Origin: Opitutia bacterium
Lineage (GTDB): Bacteria; Verrucomicrobiota; Verrucomicrobiia; Opitutales; UBA953
Assembly: GCA_947378845.1 (NCBI GenBank)
Contig: CANCLQ010000011.1
Span: forward strand, 1-37,747
Direction: 5' to 3'
Length of the DNA: 37,747 nt
Under the pieces are notes generated by a model. The model saw nothing but the letters and a program-made list of their open reading frames with translations. It did no database searches and was not told the origin of the DNA. Both the position numbers and the translations under genes were made by a program. Below, in pieces: positions 8,926 through 15,980 of this stretch. Within the stretch, counting starts at the first letter, position 1, and each line of letters begins with the position of its first letter.

Positions 8926-9684
8926 TTAGGCAGAAGCCAAATCTTTTTTAACCCAATCGTAGCCCTTGGCTTCGAGTTCGATTGCGAGGTCCTTGTCGCC
9001 GCTGTGGACGATGCGACCATCGTACATGATGTGTACGCGATCTGGAACAATGTATTCGAGGAGTCGTTGATAGTGAGTGATGACAAGGAAGCCCATGTCA
9101 GGTCCGCGGAGACGATTCACGCCTTCGGAGACAATGCGGAGAGCATCGATGTCGAGACCTGAGTCGGTTTCATCAAGCACGGCATACTTAGGCTTGAGCA
9201 TCATGAGTTGGAGAATTTCGCAGCGCTTCTTTTCGCCGCCAGAGAAGCCTTCGTTCACAAAGCGCGAAGTGAATTTACGATCCATCTTTAACGTATCCAT
9301 CTTGGCGTAGAGTTCAGCGTAGTAAGCTTTCGCGTCGAATGGCGCGCCTTTAGCTTGGCGGGCCACCAGAGCCGCACGGATGAAGTTGGCGATGGTTACG
9401 CCTGGGATTTCACTTGGATATTGGAATGCAAGGAAGAGGCCAGCACGAGCGATGGCATCGGGTTCTTGTCCGATGATTTGTTCGCCGTCGATAAAGGCTT
9501 CGCCCGATTGCACGCTGTAATCAGGATGGCCGGCGAGGACCTTGGCTAAGGTGCTCTTGCCGGTGCCATTGGGCCCCATGATGGCGTGAACTTCGCCTTT
9601 AGGTACCGTCAAAGAAAAATCTTTAAGGATGGCGCGATCGCCAATAGAGGCGTTGAGGTTTTTGATGACGAGTGAATCAGGCAT
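8926..9684 (-). CDS. sufC: Fe-S assembly ATPase SufC
   Basis: This 252-residue ABC-type ATPase shows Walker A GPNGTGKST, a Q-loop within FLAFQYPSEIPG, signature SGGEKKRCEILQ, Walker B YAVLDETDSGLDIDAL and the H-loop VITHYQRLL. The words FQYPSEIPGV and ETDSGLDIDAL are SufC hallmarks that separate it from ABC transporters. It binds SufB and SufD and drives conformational change during cluster assembly. It starts 8 bases after the stop of the fur-like regulator and is the first structural gene of the operon. Confidence 0.98.
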   Translation of the reverse strand: MPDSLVIKNLNASIGDRAILKDFSLTVPKGEVHAIMGPNGTGKSTLAKVLAGHPDYSVQSGEAFIDGEQIIGQEPDAIARAGLFLAFQYPSEIPGVTIANFIRAALVARQAKGAPFDAKAYYAELYAKMDTLKMDRKFTSRFVNEGFSGGEKKRCEILQLMMLKPKYAVLDETDSGLDIDALRIVSEGVNRLRGPDMGFLVITHYQRLLEYIVPDRVHIMYDGRIVHSGDKDLAIELEAKGYDWVKKDLASA

Positions 9685-9692
9685 TGTGGAAA

Positions 9693-10142
9693 TTAGTTGG
9701 AGTTGTGGTTGCGTGAATTTTTGGTGTGTCCGTGAAAACTGATTTCGATGGAATCAGTTTCGAAACCGTTAGGCAAAATAGAGCGCAAGGTACTGAGAAC
9801 GTGTTCGGGTAATTCGATGTCATGCACGCGTCCGGTGGACTCATCGCGGAAGTGCGCGTGTGGGGCGAGGTTAGGGCAGTAGCGGGTGGACTCGCGTTCG
9901 TGATTTACTTGGCGTACGAGTCCGCAACCCACGAAGGTTTCGAGACAGTTGTAAACGGTGGCAAGGGAGAGGCCGGGCATGGACTCACGGGCACGATTAA
10001 ATACTTCGTCGACAGTCGGGTGATCGCGTTTGGCCAGAAGGACCGAGTAGACGATTTCACGCTGCGGGGTGACCTTTTGGCCGCCGTGGGCGAGGGCTTC
10101 TTGGAGTTGCTCCCTTTGATGTTCAGATAGATTTTGAATCAT
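9693..10142 (-). CDS. Fur/PerR-family regulator heading the suf operon
   Basis: I choose the ATG at 10142 (149 residues). A TTG 39 bases upstream keeps the frame but would place the operator-like palindrome inside the gene. The winged-helix part (TPQREIVYSVLL, then LSLATVYNCLETF as recognition helix) is typical of the Fur family. His41, His95, His97 and Asp108 sit where regulatory metal ligands are expected. The CxxC pairs that hold structural zinc in Fur and PerR are absent: the first is replaced by DEST (100-103) and there is no C-terminal pair. In that respect it resembles Irr-type members. It probably represses its own operon, fur-sufC-sufB-sufD-sufT-hflX, in response to iron, haem or peroxide; which signal is open. 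Confidence 0.88.
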   Translation of the reverse strand: MIQNLSEHQREQLQEALAHGGQKVTPQREIVYSVLLAKRDHPTVDEVFNRARESMPGLSLATVYNCLETFVGCGLVRQVNHERESTRYCPNLAPHAHFRDESTGRVHDIELPEHVLSTLRSILPNGFETDSIEISFHGHTKNSRNHNSN

Positions 10143-10159
10143 TCTAAACACCAACTGAG

Positions 10160-10174
10160 TTGGAATGATTCCAA
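10160..10174. promoter_or_regulatory. Perfect 7-1-7 palindrome, likely operator of the suf regulator
   Basis: TTGGAAT-G-ATTCCAA is a perfect inverted repeat in the 7-1-7 format of Fur/PerR boxes. It ends 17 bases ahead of the regulator ATG. A second palindrome, CCAACT-G-AGTTGG at 10151-10163, overlaps it by four bases, so two dimers could bind side by side. Binding is inferred from symmetry and position. Confidence 0.72.
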
Positions 10175-10241
10175 GTTGCAAGAGAAAGGTGTCGGAGGTC
10201 CTAAATATCAGGCAACTTCGCGATTCAGCCCTTAATTGCCT

Positions 10242-10901
10242 TTAATTTAGTCCCGGAGGTAGGTCTTTATCTAAATTATTAATTATCCGTTGGGTATCTA
10301 GCAGTGCCAACTGAGCTGAAACAGTCTGAAGACGTTTTTCTACCGAAAGGCATTCCAGTAAATTTTGCCGGATCATTGAATCTTCGATCAGGTGACCAGC
10401 CACCGCGTCGGCTAATGCGCTGGGTTGATTGGTCAGCGCGCGTAGTCGATTGATGAGGGGTTCGGCATCTGGGCCGATAGACTCAATAATTTTTTCAGAG
10501 TAAGAAAGGATCCGCGCGACTTCACGAACGGTGCTGATGGATTCTTGGTGTGGTTCGTCGACCACTGCAGCGACAGTGAGTCGAGGGTAGGGGGATTTGC
10601 GTTCAACATTTAAAACGCGTGCACGTCGGAGGCCTTCGATAATGAGGTGCGAAGTGCCGTCGGCGTGCTCGATGTGATTCGTGATTCGCCCAACACAGGT
10701 GAAAGCGTGTGGAGGTTCGGGGTTATCAGCCGAGACCTGAGAATCGTCGAGGAGTGAAACGGCAAACATCTGGTGAGAGGCTAAAGACTCTTTGAGCATC
10801 AGACGATAGCGTGGCTCAAAGATGCGCAATGGCAGTAACTGCTGAGGTAATAGCACACAATTACCCATGGTCATGACGGGTATGACGATGGAGGAAGACA
10901 T
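10242..10901 (-). CDS. Lon N-terminal (substrate-binding) domain protein
   Basis: The 219-residue protein consists of a Lon substrate-binding (LAN/PUA-like) domain without the AAA+ or protease parts. The start IPVMTMGNCVLLPQQLLPLRIFEPRYRLMLKESLASHQMFAVSLL matches the Lon N-domain, followed by CVGRITNHIEHADGTSHLIIEGLRRARV. A helical C-terminal part (about 120-210) follows. Such stand-alone proteins are common and their job is poorly defined; they are not proteases on their own. It is a separate unit with two adjacent palindromes just upstream (10923-10951). Confidence 0.9.
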   Translation of the reverse strand: MSSSIVIPVMTMGNCVLLPQQLLPLRIFEPRYRLMLKESLASHQMFAVSLLDDSQVSADNPEPPHAFTCVGRITNHIEHADGTSHLIIEGLRRARVLNVERKSPYPRLTVAAVVDEPHQESISTVREVARILSYSEKIIESIGPDAEPLINRLRALTNQPSALADAVAGHLIEDSMIRQNLLECLSVEKRLQTVSAQLALLDTQRIINNLDKDLPPGLN

Positions 10902-10922
10902 AAGCTCTAACGTAATGGAAAA

Positions 10923-10951
10923 GCTAAATTAGCAATTCGTTGTCACGAATT
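10923..10951. repeat. Two adjacent palindromes upstream of the Lon-domain gene
   Basis: GCTAA-A-TTAGC (10923-10933) is followed directly by AATTCGT-TGTC-ACGAATT (10934-10951). Both are perfect. They lie 21 bases upstream of the Lon-domain ATG and 27 bases beyond the Cdd1-like gene stop. They could be operator sites or a weak terminator of the upstream minus-strand unit; there is no good T-run. Confidence 0.45.
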
Positions 10952-10978
10952 TCGATTAAATAGAATTACGAAAAGTCC

Positions 10979-11272
10979 CTAAATCCACTGATCCAGAAAA
11001 AGTTTCTTAGAATCGGGCGTGGGTGTTTCGGCGAAATAAATCGCCATCCGCAATGCTGGCAAAAAATATTCGGCAGGTTTAAGATTATTTTTTTGGCGAA
11101 TCTCTTCGACGAGCGATTCCGCTGATCGACCCAATAATTGATCAATACGATAATAGCCTGCATCAAGGAGTTCGCGTGCAACATCGACAGGGAAGCGCGG
11201 AATGCGCATGAATGGACTGCAGACTGCTTCGCGACGTCGTTCCTCGGCCCGCAGTCTCGCTGACTCGTCCAT
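10979..11272 (-). CDS. Cdd1-like helix-hairpin-helix protein
   Basis: This 97-residue protein has one domain. FPVDVARELLDAGYYRIDQLLGRSAESLVEEI is a helix-hairpin-helix-like stretch, and ALRMAIYFAET near the end matches the closing signature of the Cdd1 / pathogenicity-locus family. Members are small, probably nucleic-acid-binding, and not characterised well. Its ATG overlaps the leuB stop by one base (TAATG), so it is co-translated with leuB. I infer no link to leucine synthesis from that. Confidence 0.75.
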   Translation of the reverse strand: MDESARLRAEERRREAVCSPFMRIPRFPVDVARELLDAGYYRIDQLLGRSAESLVEEIRQKNNLKPAEYFLPALRMAIYFAETPTPDSKKLFLDQWI

Positions 11273-12366
11273 TACAGACGGGCGAGAATCGCTTGGCCCA
11301 TCGCCTTGGTGCCAACTGCTTTAGCGCCGCCAGCGATGTCAGCCGTGCGAATGCCGTCAGCCACAGTTTTCTCAACGGCGAGCTCGATGGCTTTGGCCTC
11401 GTCTTCGAGTCCGAAAGAGTGACGGAGCATAAGGGCAACCGAAAGAACTTGGGCGCAGGGATTAGCTTTATCTTGGCCAGCAATATCAGGAGCGGTGCCG
11501 CCGGAGGGCTCATACAGGCCATAACCTTTTCCGTGGCGGTTGATATCCATTCCCAGAGAAGCGGAAGCCATCATGCCGAGAGAGCCGCAAATCACAGCCA
11601 TTTCATCGGAAAGAATATCGCCAAACATATTTTCTGTGAGCACCACATCAAACTGCCCCGGGCGCAACACCAGCTGCATAGCTGCATTATCGATATAAAT
11701 AAACGCTAGGGTGATGTCGGGAGCAGTTGCTTTAATGCGATCACCAACAACTTTCCGCCAGAGTACTGAGGTCTCAAGGACGTTGGCTTTATCAACTAAA
11801 GTGATGTGCTTGCGACGAGCGCGGGCAGTGGCGATGGCCACATCGGTGATGCGTTCGATTTCGGATTTGCGATACACCATCGTGTCAATCGCTTCGATAT
11901 CTCCATCGGCTAGATTCGTGGTTGATTTCGCACCGAAGTAAAGTCCGCCCGTCAGTTCGCGAATACACACCATGTCGACGCCGTTAGGAATGCGGTCGGG
12001 TCGAATAGGTGAAGTCTCGATGAGGTTTTTTAAAAGTAAACCGGGACGAACATTTGCAAAGAGACGGAAGTGCTTACGCAGTGGTAAGAGTGAGGCGCGT
12101 TCAGGTTGTTCTTTGGGTGGAAGCTTTTCCCACTTAGGTCCGCCCACAGATCCGAAAAGAATCGCATCAGCCGCACGGCAGGCCTCGAGGGTCGAATCAG
12201 GCAGCGCCTTGCCATGATTATCAATGCCCGCACCGCCGACATCGTGCACCGAGTACTCGAGCGTGTGCCCCGATTTCTTGAGAACATTCTCAAGGACGGG
12301 AATGGCGACGGCCATCACTTCGGGTCCGATGTAATCGCCAGGTAGAATCGCAATTTTAAGGTGCAT
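11272..12366 (-). CDS. leuB: 3-isopropylmalate dehydrogenase
   Basis: The 364-residue protein matches LeuB, which oxidises and decarboxylates 3-isopropylmalate with NAD in leucine synthesis. It shows the N-terminal ILPGDYIGPEV, FGSVGGPKW, LRKHFRLFANVRP, the family signature RELTGGLYFG, the metal-site region NMFGDILSDEMAVICGSLGMMASASLG, and EPSGGTAPDIAGQDKANPCAQVLSVALMLRHS. Length is normal. The partner leuA is also in this window (18705-20378), but leuC and leuD are not, so the pathway is split on the chromosome. Confidence 0.97.
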   Translation of the reverse strand: MHLKIAILPGDYIGPEVMAVAIPVLENVLKKSGHTLEYSVHDVGGAGIDNHGKALPDSTLEACRAADAILFGSVGGPKWEKLPPKEQPERASLLPLRKHFRLFANVRPGLLLKNLIETSPIRPDRIPNGVDMVCIRELTGGLYFGAKSTTNLADGDIEAIDTMVYRKSEIERITDVAIATARARRKHITLVDKANVLETSVLWRKVVGDRIKATAPDITLAFIYIDNAAMQLVLRPGQFDVVLTENMFGDILSDEMAVICGSLGMMASASLGMDINRHGKGYGLYEPSGGTAPDIAGQDKANPCAQVLSVALMLRHSFGLEDEAKAIELAVEKTVADGIRTADIAGGAKAVGTKAMGQAILARL

Positions 12367-12431
12367 GACAGGGCTTTGTTAAGGCAAAGCTCTGCCCTAA
12401 GTGCAAGGAGAAGTGACCAAAGACAGTCCGC

Positions 12432-12692
12432 TTATTTACATTCAGGCATCGGGCCACTGCCAAAACCTCCACGAACATCTACCACATACCAGGCTTCGAC
12501 TTTCTCGCGCGCCCATGGGGTTTTGCGTAAGAAGGTCAGACTCGATTTAATCGAGGGATCAAAAAGAAAACAGCGAATGGGGATGCGATGACCCATTTCA
12601 TGCCAGCCATGTTTTTCGACTAAGTAATTCAAAACTTTTTCCAGCGTCACTCCATGAAGTGGGTCGCGCGGATGATTTTGCGGAGCAGGCAT
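12432..12692 (-). CDS. VF530 family (DUF2132) protein
   Basis: This 86-residue protein matches the VF530 family closely: DPLHGVTLEKVLNYLVEKHGWHEMGHRIPIRCFLFDPSIKSSLTFLRKTPWAREKVEAWYV. Members have a small helical fold resembling DNA-binding modules; the function is unknown. The start overlaps the hemB stop by one base (TGATG), so it is co-transcribed with hemB. The last 12 residues, Gly-rich, are not typical of the family. Confidence 0.9.
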   Translation of the reverse strand: MPAPQNHPRDPLHGVTLEKVLNYLVEKHGWHEMGHRIPIRCFLFDPSIKSSLTFLRKTPWAREKVEAWYVVDVRGGFGSGPMPECK

Positions 12693-13696
12693 CAGCGGGC
12701 AGCGTAATCTCTGGCGTATGCTTCAGCGAAGTAAGTCAGAATTAAATCAGCACCTGCGCGACGAATAGCGAGGAGGGATTCGTCACGAGTCGCACGCAGA
12801 TTGAGCCATCCTTTTTCCGCAGCGGCATGTAATTGAGCATACTCCCCGGAAACTTGATAAGCGGCTAAAGGTAATTGGCTGGCTTCGCGGACATCGCGTA
12901 TGATATCGAGGTAAGCGCCAGCGGGTTTGACCATTAAAATATCGGCACCCTCAGCGGCATCGAGCAGCGCTTCGCGAATAGCTTCACGGCGATTGGCTGG
13001 ATTCATCTGATAAGACGCCTTTGAAAGGGTTGTCCCGTTTTTGCGTGCGCTGCCAACGGCGTCGCGGAATGGTCCGTAGAATGCGGAAGCGAATTTAGCA
13101 GAGTAAGCAAGAATGCCGGCTGCAGTGTGGCCATTGGCATCGAGTGCATGGCGAATTGCAGCAACTCGACCATCCATCATGTCGGAAGGTGCAACAAAGT
13201 CTGCGCCCGCTTGGGCGGTGAGCAGCGACATTTTTACGAGCGAATTAACCGTGAGATCATTATCCACGTCATCACCCTTGATATTTAAAATGCCGTCGTG
13301 TCCGTGCGTTGTGTAAGGATCGAGTGCAATATCAGCAAAAACAATTACGCCTGGGCACTTTTGTTTAACTTCGCGGATTGAGCGGAGGGCGAGGTTGTTT
13401 GGGTTTAGTGCTTCAGCACCTTCGGCGGTCTTACGTGTATTTTCTACTTTAGGAAATAGTGCGACTCCGTGAATGCCGAGTTTTTGTAATTCAGTACAGT
13501 GCGCTGCAAGTTGGGTGAGCGGAATTCGATTAAGGCCAGGAAGGGAATCAATGGGTTCGAGCTGCTCGCCTTCCGTGACAAAAAGAGGTTGGATAAGTTG
13601 GCGAGGCTCAACCGTGGTTTCGGTGAGCATGCTACGAATGGCCGACGATGCACGTAGACGACGGAGGCGGATAGACTGGTCGAGTGGCTTCGACAT
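12692..13696 (-). CDS. hemB: Porphobilinogen synthase (delta-aminolevulinate dehydratase)
   Basis: The 334-residue protein joins two 5-aminolevulinate molecules into porphobilinogen in haem synthesis. It shows RRLRASSAIRSMLTET, the Schiff-base lysine in ILMVKPAGAYLD, the second lysine in YSAKFASAFYGPFRDA, and PSDMMDGRVAAIR. In the metal-site loop the zinc cysteines are absent: the sequence is DIALDPYTTHGHDG, with Asp where zinc enzymes have Cys. This is the magnesium-type enzyme. hemL, which makes its substrate, is about 2.3 kb away on the other strand. Confidence 0.97.
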   Translation of the reverse strand: MSKPLDQSIRLRRLRASSAIRSMLTETTVEPRQLIQPLFVTEGEQLEPIDSLPGLNRIPLTQLAAHCTELQKLGIHGVALFPKVENTRKTAEGAEALNPNNLALRSIREVKQKCPGVIVFADIALDPYTTHGHDGILNIKGDDVDNDLTVNSLVKMSLLTAQAGADFVAPSDMMDGRVAAIRHALDANGHTAAGILAYSAKFASAFYGPFRDAVGSARKNGTTLSKASYQMNPANRREAIREALLDAAEGADILMVKPAGAYLDIIRDVREASQLPLAAYQVSGEYAQLHAAAEKGWLNLRATRDESLLAIRRAGADLILTYFAEAYARDYAAR

Positions 13697-13908
13697 GGAG
13701 GGTTGTGGATAGATAGTCGCGAGCGGAAGGGCAACGGAGAAGGGCGGGCGTTGGCAGAACTGACACTAATTAGGTGGGACAAATTGTCGTTTTGCCCGTT
13801 AATTTTAATAAGAATAATCAGCTAATATCTTAATTATATGGGGATTCTTTGATTTTAGCCCTTGGCACAACCTCTGCCATTAAGGGTTACACAACCCACA
13901 CTAAAACA
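13697..13908. other. Divergent hemB/dnaK intergenic region
   Basis: This 212-base gap carries the promoters of two divergent genes. I see no CIRCE element (no TTAGCACTC/GAGTGCTAA pair). A 5-1-5 palindrome GACAA-A-TTGTC lies at 13778-13788. Close to dnaK, CCCTTGGC (13859-13866) can pair with GCC (13876-13878) and AAGGG (13882-13886), leaving a 3-base bulge. AT-rich stretches around 13800-13840 could hold -10 elements, but I cannot fix one. Confidence 0.5.
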
Positions 13909-15849
13909 ATGAGTAAAATTATCGGAATCGATCTTGGAACCACCAATTCATGCATGGCCATTCTGGAGGCAGGCGAGTCAGTCGTCATTGCTAATTCAGA
14001 AGGTGCACGCACGACGCCTTCCGTCGTCGCATTCACCAAGAACGGCGACGTCCTTGTCGGTCAGGCCGCCAAGCGCCAAGCGGTGACGAATCCGAAGAAC
14101 ACGGTTTTCTCGGCGAAGCGTTTAATCGGACGAAAGTTTGCCGAAGTTAAGAACATCGCCGCCAAGCTTCCTTATAAAGTGGTCGAAGGTAAGAACGGCG
14201 ACGCAGCAATCGAATGTGAAGTCGACGGTAAGCCACGCGTATTTGCTCCTGAAGAAATCGCAGCCAAAGTTTTGGCGAAGTTGAAAGCGGATGCGGAAGC
14301 GTACCTCGGTGAAAAAGTCACCCAAGCGGTAATCACGGTGCCTGCGTACTTTAATGACTCACAGCGCCAAGCGACGAAAGATGCGGGCACTATCGCCGGT
14401 CTCGAAGTCTTACGTATCGTGAATGAGCCTACGGCTGCATCGTTGGCCTACGGACTCGACAAGAAGGGCGATGAGAAAATTGCTGTTTACGATTTGGGCG
14501 GTGGAACTTTTGACGTCTCGATTTTAGAAATCGGTGGCGGCGTTTTTGAAGTGAAGGCCACGAATGGTGACACTGAACTTGGTGGCGATAATTGGGACGA
14601 GCGTATTATCCAGTGGCTCGTCGATGGCTTTAAAGTCGAGAGCGGCATTGATCTCTCGAAGGACGCTATGGCTCGCCAACGTCTTAAGGAAGAAGCAGAA
14701 AAGGCAAAGATTGCTCTGTCATCCTCTAACTCTGTGGACATCAATTTGCCCTTTATTACGGCTGATGCCTCGGGTCCAAAGCACTTAACAGTCACTCTCT
14801 CTCGCGCCCAAATGGAGAAGGTTTGTGATGATCTCTCAGAGCGCACGCGTAAGCCTTTTGAATCCTGCTTAAAAGATGCAGGCTTAAAGATGAGCGAAGT
14901 CGATGAGCTCGTTCTCGTTGGTGGTATGACGCGCATGCCTAAGATTATTGAAATTGCCCGCGGTCTCGCTGGCAAGGAACCACACAAGGGCGTGAATCCG
15001 GACGAAGTCGTGGCGATTGGTGCTGCGATTCAAGCCGGTGTCTTGAAGGGTGATGTTAAAGACGTCCTCTTGCTCGACGTGACGCCTCTGACGTTGTCGA
15101 TCGAAACCATGGGTGGTGTTTCCACTCCAATGATTGATCGTAATACCACGATTCCTACCAAGAAATCTCAAGTCTACTCAACGGCTGCCGACAACCAACC
15201 TGCAGTGGATATTGTTATTCTCCAAGGTGAACGTCCGATGGCGAAGGACAATAAGAAGCTCGGTACCTTCAAGCTCGATGGCATCATGCCAGCCGCACGC
15301 GGTACGCCTCAAATCGAAGTTACTTTTGATATTGATGCGAACGGTATTCTCCATGTTTCCGCGACCGATAAAGGTACAGGCAAGGAACAGAAGATTTCGA
15401 TCACGGGTTCCTCGGGTCTGTCCAAGGAAGAAGTTGAGAAGTTGCGCAAGGAAGCTGAACTGCATGCCGACGAAGATAAAAAGTCACGTGAAACGGCTGA
15501 GGCTCGGAACCAACTCGATGCGATTATCTTCCAGGCAGAAAAACAAATTAAGGACAATGGCGACAAATTCCCTGGTGACTCCAAGGCTCGCTCCGAAGCT
15601 GCAGTCAAGGAAGGCCAAGAGCTCTTGAAGAAAGAGGGTGCCACCGCTGAAGAATTCCAAAAGGCACACGAAGCCATCATGACTCCGCTGACCGAAGCCG
15701 CTCAAGCGATCTACGCTGATGCTGCAAAGCAAGGCGAACAAGCCCAGCCCGGTGCTGAAGGTGCCGCTAACGGCGAGAAGAAGAAGTCAAAGGACGGTAA
15801 GGTCGTCGACGGAGACTTCGAAGTCGTGGATGAAGATATTAAGAAGTAA
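13909..15849 (+). CDS. dnaK: Chaperone DnaK (Hsp70)
   Basis: I start at the ATG 13909 (646 residues), giving the canonical MSKIIGIDLGTTNSCMAI. An in-frame TTG 60 bases upstream would add 20 residues that are not conserved. The ATPase domain shows GIDLGTTNS, VITVPAYFNDSQRQATKDAG, RIVNEPTAASLAYG, and VYDLGGGTFDVSIL. The linker is DVLLLDVTPLTLSIETMGG, then the substrate-binding domain (HVSATDKGTGKEQKISI) and helical lid. The C-terminus ends KVVDGDFEVVDEDIKK, a form of the usual EEVD-like tail. It folds and rescues proteins with DnaJ and GrpE, whose genes are not here. It is a single-gene unit with its own terminator. Confidence 0.99.
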   Translation: MSKIIGIDLGTTNSCMAILEAGESVVIANSEGARTTPSVVAFTKNGDVLVGQAAKRQAVTNPKNTVFSAKRLIGRKFAEVKNIAAKLPYKVVEGKNGDAAIECEVDGKPRVFAPEEIAAKVLAKLKADAEAYLGEKVTQAVITVPAYFNDSQRQATKDAGTIAGLEVLRIVNEPTAASLAYGLDKKGDEKIAVYDLGGGTFDVSILEIGGGVFEVKATNGDTELGGDNWDERIIQWLVDGFKVESGIDLSKDAMARQRLKEEAEKAKIALSSSNSVDINLPFITADASGPKHLTVTLSRAQMEKVCDDLSERTRKPFESCLKDAGLKMSEVDELVLVGGMTRMPKIIEIARGLAGKEPHKGVNPDEVVAIGAAIQAGVLKGDVKDVLLLDVTPLTLSIETMGGVSTPMIDRNTTIPTKKSQVYSTAADNQPAVDIVILQGERPMAKDNKKLGTFKLDGIMPAARGTPQIEVTFDIDANGILHVSATDKGTGKEQKISITGSSGLSKEEVEKLRKEAELHADEDKKSRETAEARNQLDAIIFQAEKQIKDNGDKFPGDSKARSEAAVKEGQELLKKEGATAEEFQKAHEAIMTPLTEAAQAIYADAAKQGEQAQPGAEGAANGEKKKSKDGKVVDGDFEVVDEDIKK

Positions 15850-15876
15850 GACCAAGCGTTGAACTGTTTGCCAATC

Positions 15877-15910
15877 AAGGGCTGGGGTCGTGTGACCCTG
15901 GCCCTTTTTA
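15877..15910 (+). terminator. Intrinsic terminator of dnaK
   Basis: Stem AAGGGCTGGGGTC (15877-15889) pairs with GACCCTGGCCCTT (15894-15906) over 13 bp with two G-U wobbles and a 4-base loop, followed by a short T run. It starts 27 bases after the dnaK stop. Confidence 0.88.
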
Positions 15911-15980
15911 TTTAAATTAAGAACAAAGACGGCGGTGAATCTCCCTTGCCCCTTGGGGCTGAGTTTGTAGGTCTTGAAGG

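Noticed and set aside
10143..10181. TTG start giving a 13-residue longer Fur-like regulator
   Set aside because: The extension is not family-like and would translate through the perfect 7-1-7 palindrome; the ATG at 10142 gives a normal Fur-family N-terminus.
13849..13908. 20-residue N-terminal extension of DnaK from a TTG codon
   Set aside because: DnaK universally begins close to KIIGIDLGTT; the ATG at 13909 gives exactly this.
13697..13908. CIRCE heat-shock operator for dnaK
   Set aside because: Neither half-site of the CIRCE consensus is present; the weak inverted repeats differ in sequence and spacing.
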